Below are positions 45,142 to 54,988 of a stretch of DNA of 64,000 nucleotides, in pieces. The notes below the pieces were generated by a model, which ran no database searches, was not told the DNA's origin, and worked only from the letters and a program-made list of their open reading frames with translations. The stretch spans positions 2,542,001 through 2,606,000 of the forward strand of contig NZ_CP060783.1 in assembly GCF_014489535.1 (NCBI RefSeq), read 5' to 3'. This DNA is from Diaphorobacter aerolatus. GTDB lineage: Bacteria; Pseudomonadota; Gammaproteobacteria; Burkholderiales; Burkholderiaceae_C. The first letter of the stretch is position 1. Each line of letters starts with the position of its first letter. A program made the translations under genes and the position numbers.

Positions 45142-46527
45142 TCAACCCAGCCCGCGCACGATACTCATCGCCTCTTCCACCCGCTCCACCGCATGGATTT
45201 CGAGGCCTTCGATGGGCTTTTTGGGTGCGTTGGCCTTGGGCACGACCGCGACCGAGAAGCCGAGTTTGGCTGCCTCTTTCAGGCGCTCCTGCCCGCGCGG
45301 GGCGGGGCGCACCTCGCCGGCCAGGCCGACTTCACCGAACGCGATGAAACCCTTGGGCAGGGCCTTGCCGCGCAGGCTGGAGGTGATCGACAGCATCACG
45401 GCCAGATCGGCAGCGGGCTCGCTGATGCGCACGCCGCCGACCGCGTTGACGAACACGTCCTGATCGGCAGAGGCCACGCCCGCGTGGCGATGCAGCACGG
45501 CGAGCAGCATGGCGAGCCGGTCGCGATCAAGGCCCACGGACAGTCTGCGCGGCGCGGGGCCGGCCGAATCGACGAGCGCCTGGATTTCGACCAGCATGGG
45601 CCGCGTGCCCTCGAGCGTGACGAGCACGCAGCTTCCGGGCACGGGCTCGCTGTGCTGCGACAGGAAGATCGCGCTCGGGTTGGTCACGCCCTTGAGGCCA
45701 CGCTCGGTCATCGCGAACACACCGATTTCATTGACCGCGCCAAAGCGGTTCTTGATCGCGCGCACGAGGCGGAAACTCGAATGCGTGTCGCCTTCGAAAT
45801 ACAGCACGGTATCGACCATGTGTTCGAGCACGCGCGGACCGGCGAGCGCGCCCTCCTTGGTGACGTGGCCTACGAGAATCACCGAAATGCCCGTGGACTT
45901 GGCGGCCCGCGTGAGATGCGCCGCGCACTCGCGCACCTGGGCGACCGAGCCCGGCGCACTGGTGAGCTGGTCGGAATAAACGGTCTGGATCGAGTCGATC
46001 ACCACGACGGCGGGCTGGGTGGCCTCCATCGTGGCGAGGATCTTTTCGAGCTGGATCTCGGCCAGCACGTTCACCTGGCTGTGGTCGAGTCCGAGGCGGC
46101 GCGAGCGCAGCGCGACCTGCGCGCCGCTTTCCTCGCCGGTCACGTAGAGCGTGGGCATGCCGGTGCGGTGCAGCGCGTCGAGGGCCTGAAGCAGCAAGGT
46201 GGACTTGCCGATTCCGGGATCACCGCCGATCAGCACCACGCCGCCCTCGACCATACCGCCGCCGAGCACGCGGTCAAGTTCCTCGATGCCACTGGGCGAG
46301 CGAGCCACGTCCTGCGCCTCGATGGCGGCCAGCGGCGTGACCGCCTGGGCCTGTGCCAGCCCGGCGTAACTGGACGCGCTCATGCGGTTCCGGCTGGCGC
46401 TGTTGCCCCCTTCCGCGACCGATTCCACCAAGGTGTTCCATGCGCCGCAGGACGGGCATTTGCCAAGCCAGCGCGGACTGGTGCCGCCGCATTCGGAGCA
46501 GGTGAAGATTGCCTTGTCTTTGGCCAT
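45142..46527 (-). CDS. radA: DNA repair protein RadA
   Basis: RecA-like ATPase that drives branch migration in recombination repair. The 461-residue protein has an N-terminal zinc finger (CSECGGTSPRWLGKCPSCG, residues 10-28), Walker A GGDPGIGKSTLLLQ (about 101-114), Walker B VVVIDSIQTV, the RadA-specific KNRFG motif (about 265) and a C-terminal Lon-like domain. The ATG at 46527 starts directly before the zinc finger; the longer frame upstream is not coding. Confidence 0.93.
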   Translation of the reverse strand: MAKDKAIFTCSECGGTSPRWLGKCPSCGAWNTLVESVAEGGNSASRNRMSASSYAGLAQAQAVTPLAAIEAQDVARSPSGIEELDRVLGGGMVEGGVVLIGGDPGIGKSTLLLQALDALHRTGMPTLYVTGEESGAQVALRSRRLGLDHSQVNVLAEIQLEKILATMEATQPAVVVIDSIQTVYSDQLTSAPGSVAQVRECAAHLTRAAKSTGISVILVGHVTKEGALAGPRVLEHMVDTVLYFEGDTHSSFRLVRAIKNRFGAVNEIGVFAMTERGLKGVTNPSAIFLSQHSEPVPGSCVLVTLEGTRPMLVEIQALVDSAGPAPRRLSVGLDRDRLAMLLAVLHRHAGVASADQDVFVNAVGGVRISEPAADLAVMLSITSSLRGKALPKGFIAFGEVGLAGEVRPAPRGQERLKEAAKLGFSVAVVPKANAPKKPIEGLEIHAVERVEEAMSIVRGLG

Positions 46528-46710
46528 GGAATGAAAACGAGAAGAGATGAAGGAGAGAGTGACGTGGACTACTGATGAAATATACAGCAGTCCACCGCCT
46601 CCGCCACGCGCGGCGAAGTCCCGCGCCGCAGCCACCACAGGCGCCGCGAAAAAGGGCTTTGTGATTCAATGGGCAATCACAGACCCCAACCCATTTTCCG
46701 GAGACAAGAA

Positions 46711-47328
46711 ATGACGCAAGAATCGCTCACCCTGTACTACGCCCCCGGCTCCTGCGCGCAAGCCGTGCACATCGCGCTCGAGGAGGCCAATGCCCGCTAC
46801 GAGGCAAAGCGGCTTGACTTCGCCAGTCAGCAGCAGCGCTCGCCGGAATACCTGGCCATCAATCCCAAGGGTCGCGTGCCTGCGCTGGTCACCCAGGAAG
46901 GCGTCCTGACCGAAGCGCCTGCGCTGCTCGCCTACATCGCTCAGCGGTATGCAGATGCAAAGCTCGCGCCCACCGATGCGTTTGGATTTGCGCGCATGCA
47001 GGAGTTCAACAACTATCTGGCGTCCACGGTCCACGTCAACCACGCCCATCGCCCGCGCGCGGTACGCTGGGCCGACGAGCCCGAAGCCCAGGCCGCCATG
47101 CAGCGCAAGGTGCCGGCCAACATGACCGACAACTTCACCTACATCGAGAAGCAATACCTGAACGGTCCCTGGGTGCTCGGTGATCAGTACAGCGTCTGCG
47201 ATCCTTACCTCTTCACCGTCGCGGGCTGGCTCAAGAGCGACGGCGTGGACATTGCACAGTTTCCCAAAGTGAATGATCACTTCAAGCGCATGTCCGAACG
47301 CGAAGCAGTGAAACGCGCGTTGGCATAA
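46711..47328 (+). CDS. Glutathione S-transferase family protein
   Basis: A 205-residue GST. The thioredoxin-like N-terminal domain contains YYAPGSCAQAVHIALEEANA (residues 8-27; the beta-class GST catalytic Cys/Ser position) and NPKGRVPALVTQEGVLTEAP with the cis-Pro and glutathione-binding Glu. The C-terminal helical domain follows. The ATG at 46711 is preceded by GGAGA. The substrate is unknown. Confidence 0.88.
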   Translation: MTQESLTLYYAPGSCAQAVHIALEEANARYEAKRLDFASQQQRSPEYLAINPKGRVPALVTQEGVLTEAPALLAYIAQRYADAKLAPTDAFGFARMQEFNNYLASTVHVNHAHRPRAVRWADEPEAQAAMQRKVPANMTDNFTYIEKQYLNGPWVLGDQYSVCDPYLFTVAGWLKSDGVDIAQFPKVNDHFKRMSEREAVKRALA

Positions 47329-47417
47329 ATCGCACTAAGCGCCTCGACTCAGCCGCCCCGACCCAATAGTCCATCGAAGCCGTCAAGGCTTCGTGAACAA
47401 AACATACTCCAAAGCAC

Positions 47418-47449
47418 AAAAAAGAAAACCGGGGCCTTTCGACCCCGGT
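47418..47449 (-). terminator. Rho-independent terminator (minus strand)
   Basis: Read on the minus strand, a 7-bp GC-rich stem (ACCGGGG/CCCCGGT, 47443-47449 and 47428-47434) with an 8-base loop is followed by TTTTCTTTTTT. It ends transcription of the membrane-protein and peroxidase-remnant unit. Confidence 0.8.
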
Positions 47450-47499
47450 CCTCTGCGCATCACCTCTGCCCGACAATTGCACCGGGCATGCGTAATTTA

Positions 47500-47692
47500 T
47501 CACTCAAATGGTTGCGGCCGCTTGGGTTTATCACTTGAAGGCCGAAGGATTGGTAACGATAGCCCCGCCCGCTCCCCGGTAAGTGTGTTCAAAAAAGCCA
47601 CAATATCCGTATTTTCTGTCAGGGTAAGCGTCCTGCTGAACGGGATGCGCCCCAGGGTGTCCATCAGCCCCGCCGAGATGAATTGTTGCGAG
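47500..47692 (-). pseudogene. C-terminal remnant of a cytochrome c peroxidase
   Basis: The last 64 codons of this frame, LNSQQFISAGLMDTLGRIPF onward with TENTDIVAFLNTLTGE, match the C-terminal end of bacterial dihaem cytochrome c peroxidases. No haem motif or upstream peroxidase sequence is present: before about 47695 the frame runs into the membrane-protein gene in another frame. It is a truncated leftover, followed by a good terminator that probably belonged to the original gene. Confidence 0.65.
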
Positions 47693-47693
47693 T

Positions 47694-48458
47694 TCAATGT
47701 CCGCGCCACAGCCTCAATGCCTCGGACAGCGAACGCGCCTCGGGCACGAAGTGGTCGATCAGCCCGCCCAGCACCACGGCGCAGACCAGCGCGCCGAGCA
47801 GCGGCTTCCAGGTCAGGTGCACGGCGGCGCTGAGCCAGCCCGCGCGTTCTGCGCCCATGAGCGCACGCGCGGTGGCGATGGAAAATGCCAGCTCCACAGC
47901 AACGGCCAGCAGCACGTCGGAGCCGAAGTACAGCCACATCAGCGCACCAGCGCCCGAGGCCACAACCACCACCGCCACGAAGATCGCGACAACCGGCACG
48001 ACAACGATTGCGCCCTCATCCGCAGCACCAACCGCCTCGAGCGCGCCCGAAGCGAGATCGCCGAACATGCTGCCGTCCAAATGGGAGGTCACCGTATCGG
48101 CGATATCGACCGCATCGGCAAAGCGTTCGTCGCGGGTGCTGGCCGAGGTTTCATGTCCTTCTTCCCGGCTCTCGCGCAGCAGCACCCAGCGCGACCACTC
48201 GTACAACACCAGCAGATAGACCAGATAGCCCGAGCCGAGCGTGACCAAATAACGCAGCGCGAGAGAACCATCTCCGACCAACATCCATTGAAAACGCGAG
48301 ATTGACCACATGAAGGCCATCATGAAAACGCCGATCACCCAGCCGTGCAGCACGAGCGCATTGCGGCGGCGCAGGCGCTGCCCGAAGTGCTCGCGACGAG
48401 GTGCGCGCATGCGGCGCCAGTTGGAGACGCGAGACTTGCTTCGGTCGAATGAGGCCAT
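47694..48458 (-). CDS. Hypothetical multi-helix membrane protein
   Basis: A 254-residue inner-membrane protein with about four to five hydrophobic segments (around residues 38-55, 68-88, 148-180, 186-202 and 215-232) and a basic N-terminus. No known family is recognised. It starts 27 bp after alr and ends exactly where a peroxidase remnant begins, so its C-terminus may be a rearrangement junction. Confidence 0.7.
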   Translation of the reverse strand: MASFDRSKSRVSNWRRMRAPRREHFGQRLRRRNALVLHGWVIGVFMMAFMWSISRFQWMLVGDGSLALRYLVTLGSGYLVYLLVLYEWSRWVLLRESREEGHETSASTRDERFADAVDIADTVTSHLDGSMFGDLASGALEAVGAADEGAIVVVPVVAIFVAVVVVASGAGALMWLYFGSDVLLAVAVELAFSIATARALMGAERAGWLSAAVHLTWKPLLGALVCAVVLGGLIDHFVPEARSLSEALRLWRGH

Positions 48459-48485
48459 ATGCGGACGGATGCTATCCGATGCGCG

Positions 48486-49581
48486 TCACTCGACGACAAC
48501 GAACGGCACGCGCGGCGCGACCGCGCACATCAATTCGTAGCCGATGGTTCCCCCGCGCGCGCGACCTCGTCGATGGGCAGCACGGTGCCGTTGGCCGCCT
48601 TGCCCCAGAGCGTGACCTCCGAGCCCATGTGCGCGCCCGCCACGTCCGTGATGTCCACCGTGAGCATGTCCATGCTCACGCGGCCCACGAGCCGCGTGCG
48701 CACGCCGTCGACCAGCACCGGCGTGCCGGTTCCGCAATGGCGCGGATAGCCGTCGGCGTAGCCGCAACTGACCACGCCGATCGTCATCGGGCCTTCGGCG
48801 GTGAAGGTCGAGCCGTAGCCGATCGTGTCGCCCTTTTGCAGGTGCTGAATGGCGATCAGCCCGCCCGTCAGCGTCATCGTCGGCTGCAATCCCCAGTCGG
48901 CGATGGTGCGCTCGGGATAGTCCGGCGCGCTGCCGTAGAGCACGATGCCGGCGCGCACCCAGTCGCCGCGCACCTCGGCCTCGCTGCCGCGCAACAGGGT
49001 CGCCGCGCTGTTGCAGATAGTGCGCTCGCCGGGCAGGTCGCCGGTGGTTTCCAGAAATGCCTTGAGTTGATGGTGAATGCCGCGCGGGCCGTCGGCATCG
49101 CTGAAATGCGTGATGAAACCGACCTCGTCGACCTGGGGCAGTGCGTTCAGGCGCGCCCAGGCGGCGCGGTATCGCTCGGGGTGAAGCCAAGGCGGTTCAT
49201 GCCCGAGTTCATCTTGAGGAACACATGGTGCGGCGTCTGGGTCTTGTGCGCGGCCAGCCAGTCGATCTGTTCGTCGCAGTGCACGGCATGCCAGAGGCCG
49301 AGACGAGAGCAGATCTCCAGATCGCGGGGCTCGAACGCGCCTTCGAGCAACAGGATCGGGCCGCGCCAACCGAGCTGGCGCACGCGCTCGGCCTCGGCGA
49401 AGTCCAGCATCGCCAGGCCATCCGCGGCGCGCAGCGCGTCAAATACGCGTTCAATGCCATGGCCATAGGCATTGGCCTTGACTACCGCCCAGACCTTGGC
49501 ATCGACCGCCGCCTCACGCGCTCGCGACAAATTATGTTGCACTGCAGCGGTGTGGATGGTCGCTTGGATCGGACGAGGCAT
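48486..49581 (-). pseudogene. alr: Alanine racemase, two frameshifts
   Basis: PLP enzyme that makes D-alanine for peptidoglycan. The N-terminal frame has the PLP lysine motif AVVKANAYGHG (about residues 32-42) and [13 protein letters not shown]. The middle frame has [21 protein letters not shown] and [13 protein letters not shown] with the catalytic Tyr region. The final frame reads [18 protein letters not shown]. Breaks lie at GGGG 49178-49181 and CCCCC 48550-48554; one base added in each restores about 365 residues. Alanine racemase is normally needed for growth, so sequence error is the likelier cause. Confidence 0.88.
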
Positions 49582-49850
49582 GGCGGTGTTTGTACGGAGC
49601 GAAAGGTGGTCATTCTGTCATCGCCAGACAGACTCTGCGTGATATAACCGCCCGTCGCACAGCAGAGTGTTCGGATTTTTTTCTGCGCATCAGTTTGACT
49701 GATAGTCCAAGCTGGGGCCTGTTTTCACCGAATTTGCAAGATGAGTTTCACTCGACACTGCCCAGGCGCAGCACGCCAGACTTCGCACATGCGCGGTACT
49801 ATCTTTTCAGCCGCAAAAATCGGCGCTGCCTAAGGCGAACCAGACACACG

Positions 49851-51128
49851 ATGAAGCGCGGTTTCTACACCATCATGTCGGCGCAGTTTTTCAGCTCGCT
49901 GGCCGACAATGCCCTGTTCGTGGCCGCTGTGGAGTTGCTGCGCACCAGCGGCGCTCCCGAATGGCAGCGCGCCGCCCTGGTGCCCATGTTCGCGCTGTTC
50001 TACGTGGTGCTTGCGCCGTTCGTGGGCGCGTTTGCGGACTCGATGCCCAAGGGCAAGGTCATGTTCATCAGCAACGCGATCAAGGTCGTGGGCTGTCTGA
50101 TGATGCTGTTCGGTCATCACCCGTTGCTCGCGTATGCGGTCGTCGGGCTCGGCGCGGCCGCTTATTCGCCAGCCAAATACGGCATCCTCACCGAACTGCT
50201 GCCCGCATCGCAATTGGTGCGGGCCAACGGCTGGATCGAGGGTCTGACCATCGGTTCGATCATTCTGGGCGTGCTGCTCGGCGGCCAACTGGTCGGCCCG
50301 CATCTCTCGGGCATGCTGCTGGATTTTGACCTGCCGGGCGTCGATCTGGGCATCGAACTGCCCGCGCAGGCGGCCATTCTTTCACTCGTGCCGATCTACG
50401 CACTCGCGGCGTGGTTCAACCTGCGCATCCCGCGCACCCAGGCGGAGCTGCGCCCCATGCCGGGCAATCCGCTGGAGTTGCTGCCCGACTTCTGGAATTG
50501 CAACAACCGCCTGTGGCAGGACAAGCTCGGCCAGATCTCGCTGGCCACGACCACGCTGTTCTGGGGTGTCTCGGGCAACCTGCGCTACATCGTGCTCGCC
50601 TGGAGCGCCGCAGCACTGGGCTACAGCACCACGCAGGCCTCGGCCTTGGTGGGCGTCGTGGCCATCGGCACGGCGGCCGGCGCGGTGATCGCGTCGGTGC
50701 AGATGAAGCTCGAGGGTGCGACCAAGGTGATCCCGATGGGCATCGCCATGGGGCTGCTGGTGATCCTCATGAACGTCATCGACACGCTGTGGCTGGCGAT
50801 TCCGTTTCTCATCATTCTGGGCGGGCTCGGCGGCTTTCTGGTCGTGCCGATGAATGCCCTGCTGCAACACCGCGGCGCCAATCTCATGGGCTCGGGCCGC
50901 TCGATTGCGGTGCAGAACTTCAACGAACAGGCCTGCATTCTGGCGCTGGGCGCGTTCTACAGCCTGTCCACGAAGTTCGGCCTGTCGGCCTTCGGCGCGA
51001 TCACCGTGTTCGGCATCGTCGTCGCGGGCACCATGTGGCTGATCGGGCGCTGGCACCGAAACAACCTCAAGAACTACCCCGACGAGGTCAACCGGCTTCT
51101 GGACATCGCCAGGCGCGATTGCCACTGA
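49851..51128 (+). CDS. lplT: Lysophospholipid transporter LplT
   Basis: A 425-residue MFS-type inner-membrane protein that flips lysophospholipids to the cytoplasmic face for re-acylation. It begins MKRGFYTIMSAQFFSSLADN as in LplT, and has AYSPAKYGILTELLP (about 104-118) and GANLMGSGRSIAVQNFNEQA (about 342-361). There are about 12 hydrophobic segments. No acyltransferase (aas) gene is adjacent. The ATG at 49851 is chosen over upstream in-frame starts. It is divergent from alr. Confidence 0.9.
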   Translation: MKRGFYTIMSAQFFSSLADNALFVAAVELLRTSGAPEWQRAALVPMFALFYVVLAPFVGAFADSMPKGKVMFISNAIKVVGCLMMLFGHHPLLAYAVVGLGAAAYSPAKYGILTELLPASQLVRANGWIEGLTIGSIILGVLLGGQLVGPHLSGMLLDFDLPGVDLGIELPAQAAILSLVPIYALAAWFNLRIPRTQAELRPMPGNPLELLPDFWNCNNRLWQDKLGQISLATTTLFWGVSGNLRYIVLAWSAAALGYSTTQASALVGVVAIGTAAGAVIASVQMKLEGATKVIPMGIAMGLLVILMNVIDTLWLAIPFLIILGGLGGFLVVPMNALLQHRGANLMGSGRSIAVQNFNEQACILALGAFYSLSTKFGLSAFGAITVFGIVVAGTMWLIGRWHRNNLKNYPDEVNRLLDIARRDCH

Positions 51129-51142
51129 CGCGGCAGCCCCCC

Positions 51143-51661
51143 ATGACCAGCCTCTACGACTTCCAGGCCGCGCGCATCGATGGCCGACCGCTGCGCCTGT
51201 CGGACTATCGCGGGCAGGTGCTGCTGATCGTCAACACCGCCAGCGCCTGCGGTTTCACGCCGCAATTTGCCGGGCTCGAAGAACTGCATCGCAAATACGC
51301 GGCACGCGGACTGGTGGTGCTGGGCTTTCCGTGCAACCAGTTCGGCAAGCAGGAACCGGGGAGCAATATCGAGATCGGCGCATTCTGCGAGAAGAACTAC
51401 GGCGTCGATTTCATGATGATGGCGAAGATCGACGTGAACGGGCCGGATGCGATTGCGCTCTACGACTGGTTGAAACGCGAAGCACCCGGCGTGCTGGGCA
51501 CGCAGCGCATCAAGTGGAACTTCACCAAATTCCTCATTGGCCGCGACGGCCGGGTGCTCAAGCGCTTTGCGCCGCGCACCAAGCCTGAGGAACTGATGGG
51601 CGACATCGAGGCGGCGCTCGGTTCAGAAGGATCAGCGCGACAGGTCACCCGCGACGCGTGA
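51143..51661 (+). CDS. Glutathione peroxidase
   Basis: A 172-residue thiol peroxidase that reduces peroxides. The Cys catalytic site is in NTASACGFTPQFAGL (about residues 32-46), the Gln in GFPCNQFGKQEPGS, and the Trp/Asn in IKWNFTKFLIGRDG (about 129-142), giving the complete tetrad of the cysteine-type enzymes. It starts 14 bp after the lplT stop and is probably co-transcribed with it. Confidence 0.92.
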   Translation: MTSLYDFQAARIDGRPLRLSDYRGQVLLIVNTASACGFTPQFAGLEELHRKYAARGLVVLGFPCNQFGKQEPGSNIEIGAFCEKNYGVDFMMMAKIDVNGPDAIALYDWLKREAPGVLGTQRIKWNFTKFLIGRDGRVLKRFAPRTKPEELMGDIEAALGSEGSARQVTRDA

Positions 51662-51970
51662 TGGCCGGGGAATCCAGCCCCGCGCCATGCTCCATATCGA
51701 TGTGGCGCGGGGAGGCGCCGTGACCACCACGGTTGCGCGCCGCGCGCCCGACAGCGACAGCGCGCCAATGCGGACCCATGTGCCTGCGGGCAGTCGCCCG
51801 GGCAACCAGGGCGCATCTCCCTCGAACAGGCGCTGACTGGTCGGCACGCCCGACTCCTGCCACTCGATAACCACGCCGCCGCTTTCGCAACGAAGACCTT
51901 GGATATCCGCCGCGCACAGCAACTGCGGTTGATCGGTTGAAAGAACGAGCCTGGTGCTGGAAATGTCCAT
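51632..51970 (-). CDS. Hypothetical protein, possibly DUF2917-like
   Basis: A 112-residue protein starting MDISSTRLVLSTDQPQLLCA, predicted mostly beta-stranded, with LPAGTWVRIGALSLSGARRA near the end. The layout resembles small DUF2917 proteins but the match is weak. The 3' end overlaps the end of the glutathione peroxidase gene by 30 bp on the opposite strand. It is divergent from the MocR-type gene at 52196. Confidence 0.6.
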   Translation of the reverse strand: MDISSTRLVLSTDQPQLLCAADIQGLRCESGGVVIEWQESGVPTSQRLFEGDAPWLPGRLPAGTWVRIGALSLSGARRATVVVTAPPRATSIWSMARGWIPRPSRVAGDLSR

Positions 51971-52195
51971 GATGAATCCCCTTGAAACAGGGATACAAGC
52001 GTAGGTTTTTCGCGCCCCGAAGGTCAGGCACAGCGCGCGGGCAAGCTGGGCGGCACAGCGCAATCGCACAAGCTCTGTTATCGTTGAAATTCGTGCAATC
52101 TGTGTCTGTTCTGCATGCGCGCGCATCCGCAGAATCGACGCTCACCCCGTTGGAGCGTTCTTGCGAATTCGCGGAGCGCGCATGACAAGGCGTCC

Positions 52196-53722
52196 ATGGA
52201 CCATCTTTTTTCTACCGGCACCGATGTGCTCGATCTGCCTGCGCATGCCACGCCAGCGCCCGAGGACGAGCGGCTGCCCCGGCATCTGTATCAGCGCTGG
52301 GCAGATCACTACGCCAACGCCATCCGCGCGAACGTGCTCGGGCCGCATGAACGCATGCCTTCGGTGCGCGAGATTCGCGAGCGTCACGATGTGAGCCATA
52401 CCACGGCGCTACAGGTGCTGCGCGAGCTTGAGTCGCGCGGACTCATCGAGGCACGCGCACGCGTGGGCTACTTCGTGCGCACGCAGGCCAGCGCCATGCC
52501 CGCCGCGCGTGAGCCGCAAAAACTGGTGCCGTTCGATGCCGATTCCGGCTCCTTTCAGCGCATCGGCGAACGCATTGCCACCTATCTCAACAAGGCGCGT
52601 CTGGTGGGCGAATTCAAGGTCGATCTGGGCAGCGCGATGCCAGCGCCCGAATTGTTCGACGCCAGCTTTCTGAATCGCCATGCCATCGCGCTCCTGCGCG
52701 AACAGCCGGATCTGCTGGTCAGGGCTCCGTCCGCGCCGTTCACGCACCCGGAATTTCAGGCGGCAATGTCACGCTATGCGCTCAGCTTCGGTCTCACGAT
52801 TGCCCCATCCGGGATCACCGCGACCATGGGCAATTCCGAGGCCATGAACATCTCGCTCGATGCGCTCACCCAGCCCGGGGACGTGGTGGCCATCGAGTCG
52901 CCGACGTTCTACGGAATCGTGCAGGCCGTGCAGGCGCGCGGCTTGCGGGCGCTCGAGATTCCGTCGAGCCCGCACACCGGCATGTCGCCGGAGGCGCTGG
53001 AACTGGCGCTTCGCAACTATCCCGAACTCAAGGCCGTGGTCGTCGTGCCGCACCTGCAGATGCCGCTGGGCGCGACCATGCCCGACAGCCACAAGGAGCG
53101 CATCGTCCAGATGTGCTCGCGCCATGGCGTCGCGTTGATCGAAGACGACATCTACCGCGAGTTCATGGAAGACCCCGGCGTGCACCGGCCGTGCCGCGCC
53201 TGGGATAGCGACGGCACGGTGATTTATTGCGCGTCGCTGAGCAAGAGCTTCGCGCCGGGCCTGCGGCTTGGCTGGATGAATGCCGGCCGCTGGCACGAAC
53301 GCGTGCAGATGGTCAAATTCTCGCGCTCCCGCAACATGCCGATGTGGCCGCAACTGCTGGGCGCGCGCACCATCGGGTCGCCGTTTCATCTACGCCATCT
53401 GGCGCGGCTGCGCCAGCACCTGCACCGCCAGCGCGAGCAGGCCGCGCAGGCCGTGGCGAGGCACTTCCCGATCGGTACGCGCATGAGCCTGCCGCGCGGC
53501 GGTCTCAGCATCTGGGTCGAATTGCCGCCAGCGGTGAACACCGCCAGACTCTATGACGAAGCGTTGGCGCTCGGCATTCGCATCGCACCGGGCGACATGT
53601 TTTCCAGCACCGACGAATACGGCCATTTCTTGCGCTTGTCATGCGGGCTTCCGTTCACGCCTGTGGTGGAAGATGCCTATCGCACGCTGGGCAGGATGAT
53701 GCACGCGCAACTGGACCACTGA
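52196..53722 (+). CDS. MocR-type PLP-dependent regulator / aminotransferase
   Basis: A 508-residue protein: GntR winged helix at about residues 30-100 (HERMPSVREIRERHDVSHTT) and a fold-type-I aminotransferase domain from about 130, with ESPTFYGIVQA, ALIEDDIYREF (PLP ring Asp) and the PLP lysine in CASLSKSFAPGLRLGWM near 348. The frame is intact, unlike the MocR gene at 12738-14149. The target is not evident; the divergent small gene at 51632 is the nearest neighbour. Confidence 0.88.
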   Translation: MDHLFSTGTDVLDLPAHATPAPEDERLPRHLYQRWADHYANAIRANVLGPHERMPSVREIRERHDVSHTTALQVLRELESRGLIEARARVGYFVRTQASAMPAAREPQKLVPFDADSGSFQRIGERIATYLNKARLVGEFKVDLGSAMPAPELFDASFLNRHAIALLREQPDLLVRAPSAPFTHPEFQAAMSRYALSFGLTIAPSGITATMGNSEAMNISLDALTQPGDVVAIESPTFYGIVQAVQARGLRALEIPSSPHTGMSPEALELALRNYPELKAVVVVPHLQMPLGATMPDSHKERIVQMCSRHGVALIEDDIYREFMEDPGVHRPCRAWDSDGTVIYCASLSKSFAPGLRLGWMNAGRWHERVQMVKFSRSRNMPMWPQLLGARTIGSPFHLRHLARLRQHLHRQREQAAQAVARHFPIGTRMSLPRGGLSIWVELPPAVNTARLYDEALALGIRIAPGDMFSSTDEYGHFLRLSCGLPFTPVVEDAYRTLGRMMHAQLDH

Positions 53723-53757
53723 ACGGCGACGGCGCAGCCAGCCGATCCAGCAATCCC

Positions 53758-54447
53758 TCAGGCATCAAAGCCGCAGCGCACGCGGCGCATCAGATCGGCG
53801 AGCGTCTTTCCCGACTCCTGCGCATAGGTTTCGTCCAGCAGCTCGCATTGGTCGATCCGGTCGACGCGAAAGGTACGAAAATCCTCGCGCAACTCGCACC
53901 ACGCGGACAGCGTCCAGACCTTGCCCCAGTACAGACATGCCAGCGGGCGCACGCGTCGTTCGCTGAGCCGGTCTTCGAGGTCGAGATACAGCAACCGCAT
54001 CACGCGCTGCGAATGCACCGCGTCGCGCAGGGTCTTGAGCGTTTGCTGCGTGCGCTGATCCAGCCCGCTGCCCGGCGCAAACAGCGCCTGCGCCTCGGCC
54101 GCCACGCGGGCCGACGACGGCAATACCGAGAGAATCTTGCCGAGCGCGCTCTCCACTTCGCGCGCCAGTGCGCCGTCGATCCACGCCTGCGCCACGCGCG
54201 AGGCGATCACCAGAGCGTCGGCCTCGGCCTGCGTGAACATCAGCGGCGGCAGCTCGAAGCCCGAACCCAGCCGATAACCGACGCCCGCCTCGCCTTCAAT
54301 GGGCACGCCCTGGTGCTGCAGATCGGCCACGTCGCGGTAGACCGTGCGCAGCGACACTTCGAGCCGCTGCGCCAGAAACGCCGCCGTGGACAGACGCCGT
54401 CCGCGAATCAGTTGCACCAGCTGGAAGAGTCTGTCGGCACGGCGCAT
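53758..54447 (-). CDS. WYL-domain (YafY-type) transcriptional regulator
   Basis: A 229-residue regulator: a DeoR-like helix-turn-helix at the N-terminus (MRRADRLFQLVQLIRGRR, then AQRLEVSLRTVYRDVADLQ, about residues 26-44) and a C-terminal WYL-type ligand domain (about 135-220, with CLYWGKVWTLSAWCELR). It lies 66 bp downstream of a VOC-family gene on the same strand; such pairs are common and the regulator may control the VOC gene. Confidence 0.86.
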   Translation of the reverse strand: MRRADRLFQLVQLIRGRRLSTAAFLAQRLEVSLRTVYRDVADLQHQGVPIEGEAGVGYRLGSGFELPPLMFTQAEADALVIASRVAQAWIDGALAREVESALGKILSVLPSSARVAAEAQALFAPGSGLDQRTQQTLKTLRDAVHSQRVMRLLYLDLEDRLSERRVRPLACLYWGKVWTLSAWCELREDFRTFRVDRIDQCELLDETYAQESGKTLADLMRRVRCGFDA

Positions 54448-54513
54448 GGGCGCGATGGAATAAAAAGGTAAGAAACAGAAGAACCAAGGCCGCGATCTTA
54501 CGCGGCCAATCGT

Positions 54514-54896
54514 TCAACGGTTCTTGGCGTGCAGCCCGATGGTGTTGCCCTCGGTGTCGCGCACATGGGCCATGAAGCCGATGTCCCGGGCAGTTCCACG
54601 CATTCGTCGAGCACCTGGCCACCGGCCTTACGTGCACGTTCCATCGCGGCCTCGACGCTGGGCTCGCAATCCAGATAGATGCGCACACCGCCATCGTGCG
54701 ACGGCGTGAGCTTGCCGCTACCCACCAGGCAGCCACCGGTCGCCGGATCGTCATACGCAAAGATCACCATCGGCGTGCCGCCGCAGTCGTCAAGACGCAT
54801 CTTGCGCGCCAGCATGGATTCGTAGAACACCTGGGCGCGCGGCAGGTCGGTGCAGGGGATTTCGAACCAGTTGATCACGGAACGGTTTGCAGACAT
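54514..54896 (-). pseudogene. VOC family protein (glyoxalase-like), frameshifted
   Basis: A small vicinal-oxygen-chelate protein. It starts VINWFEIPCTDLPRAQVFYE and has GGVRIYLDCEPSVEAAMERA, typical of the PhnB/glyoxalase-like group. The frame breaks at CCC 54585-54587; one more G on the coding strand gives GDIGFMAHVRDTEGNTIGLH and a stop at 54514, for about 127 residues. As read the frame continues to 54498 with unrelated residues. Confidence 0.8.
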
Positions 54897-54988
54897 GAAG
54901 AAACTCCTGTGGTTGAAAAGTTGAACAGGACTTCATGGTGCGGTCAGCCTGCTGACAACGTACTGTCAGCAGGCTGGTTCGGAGATCT

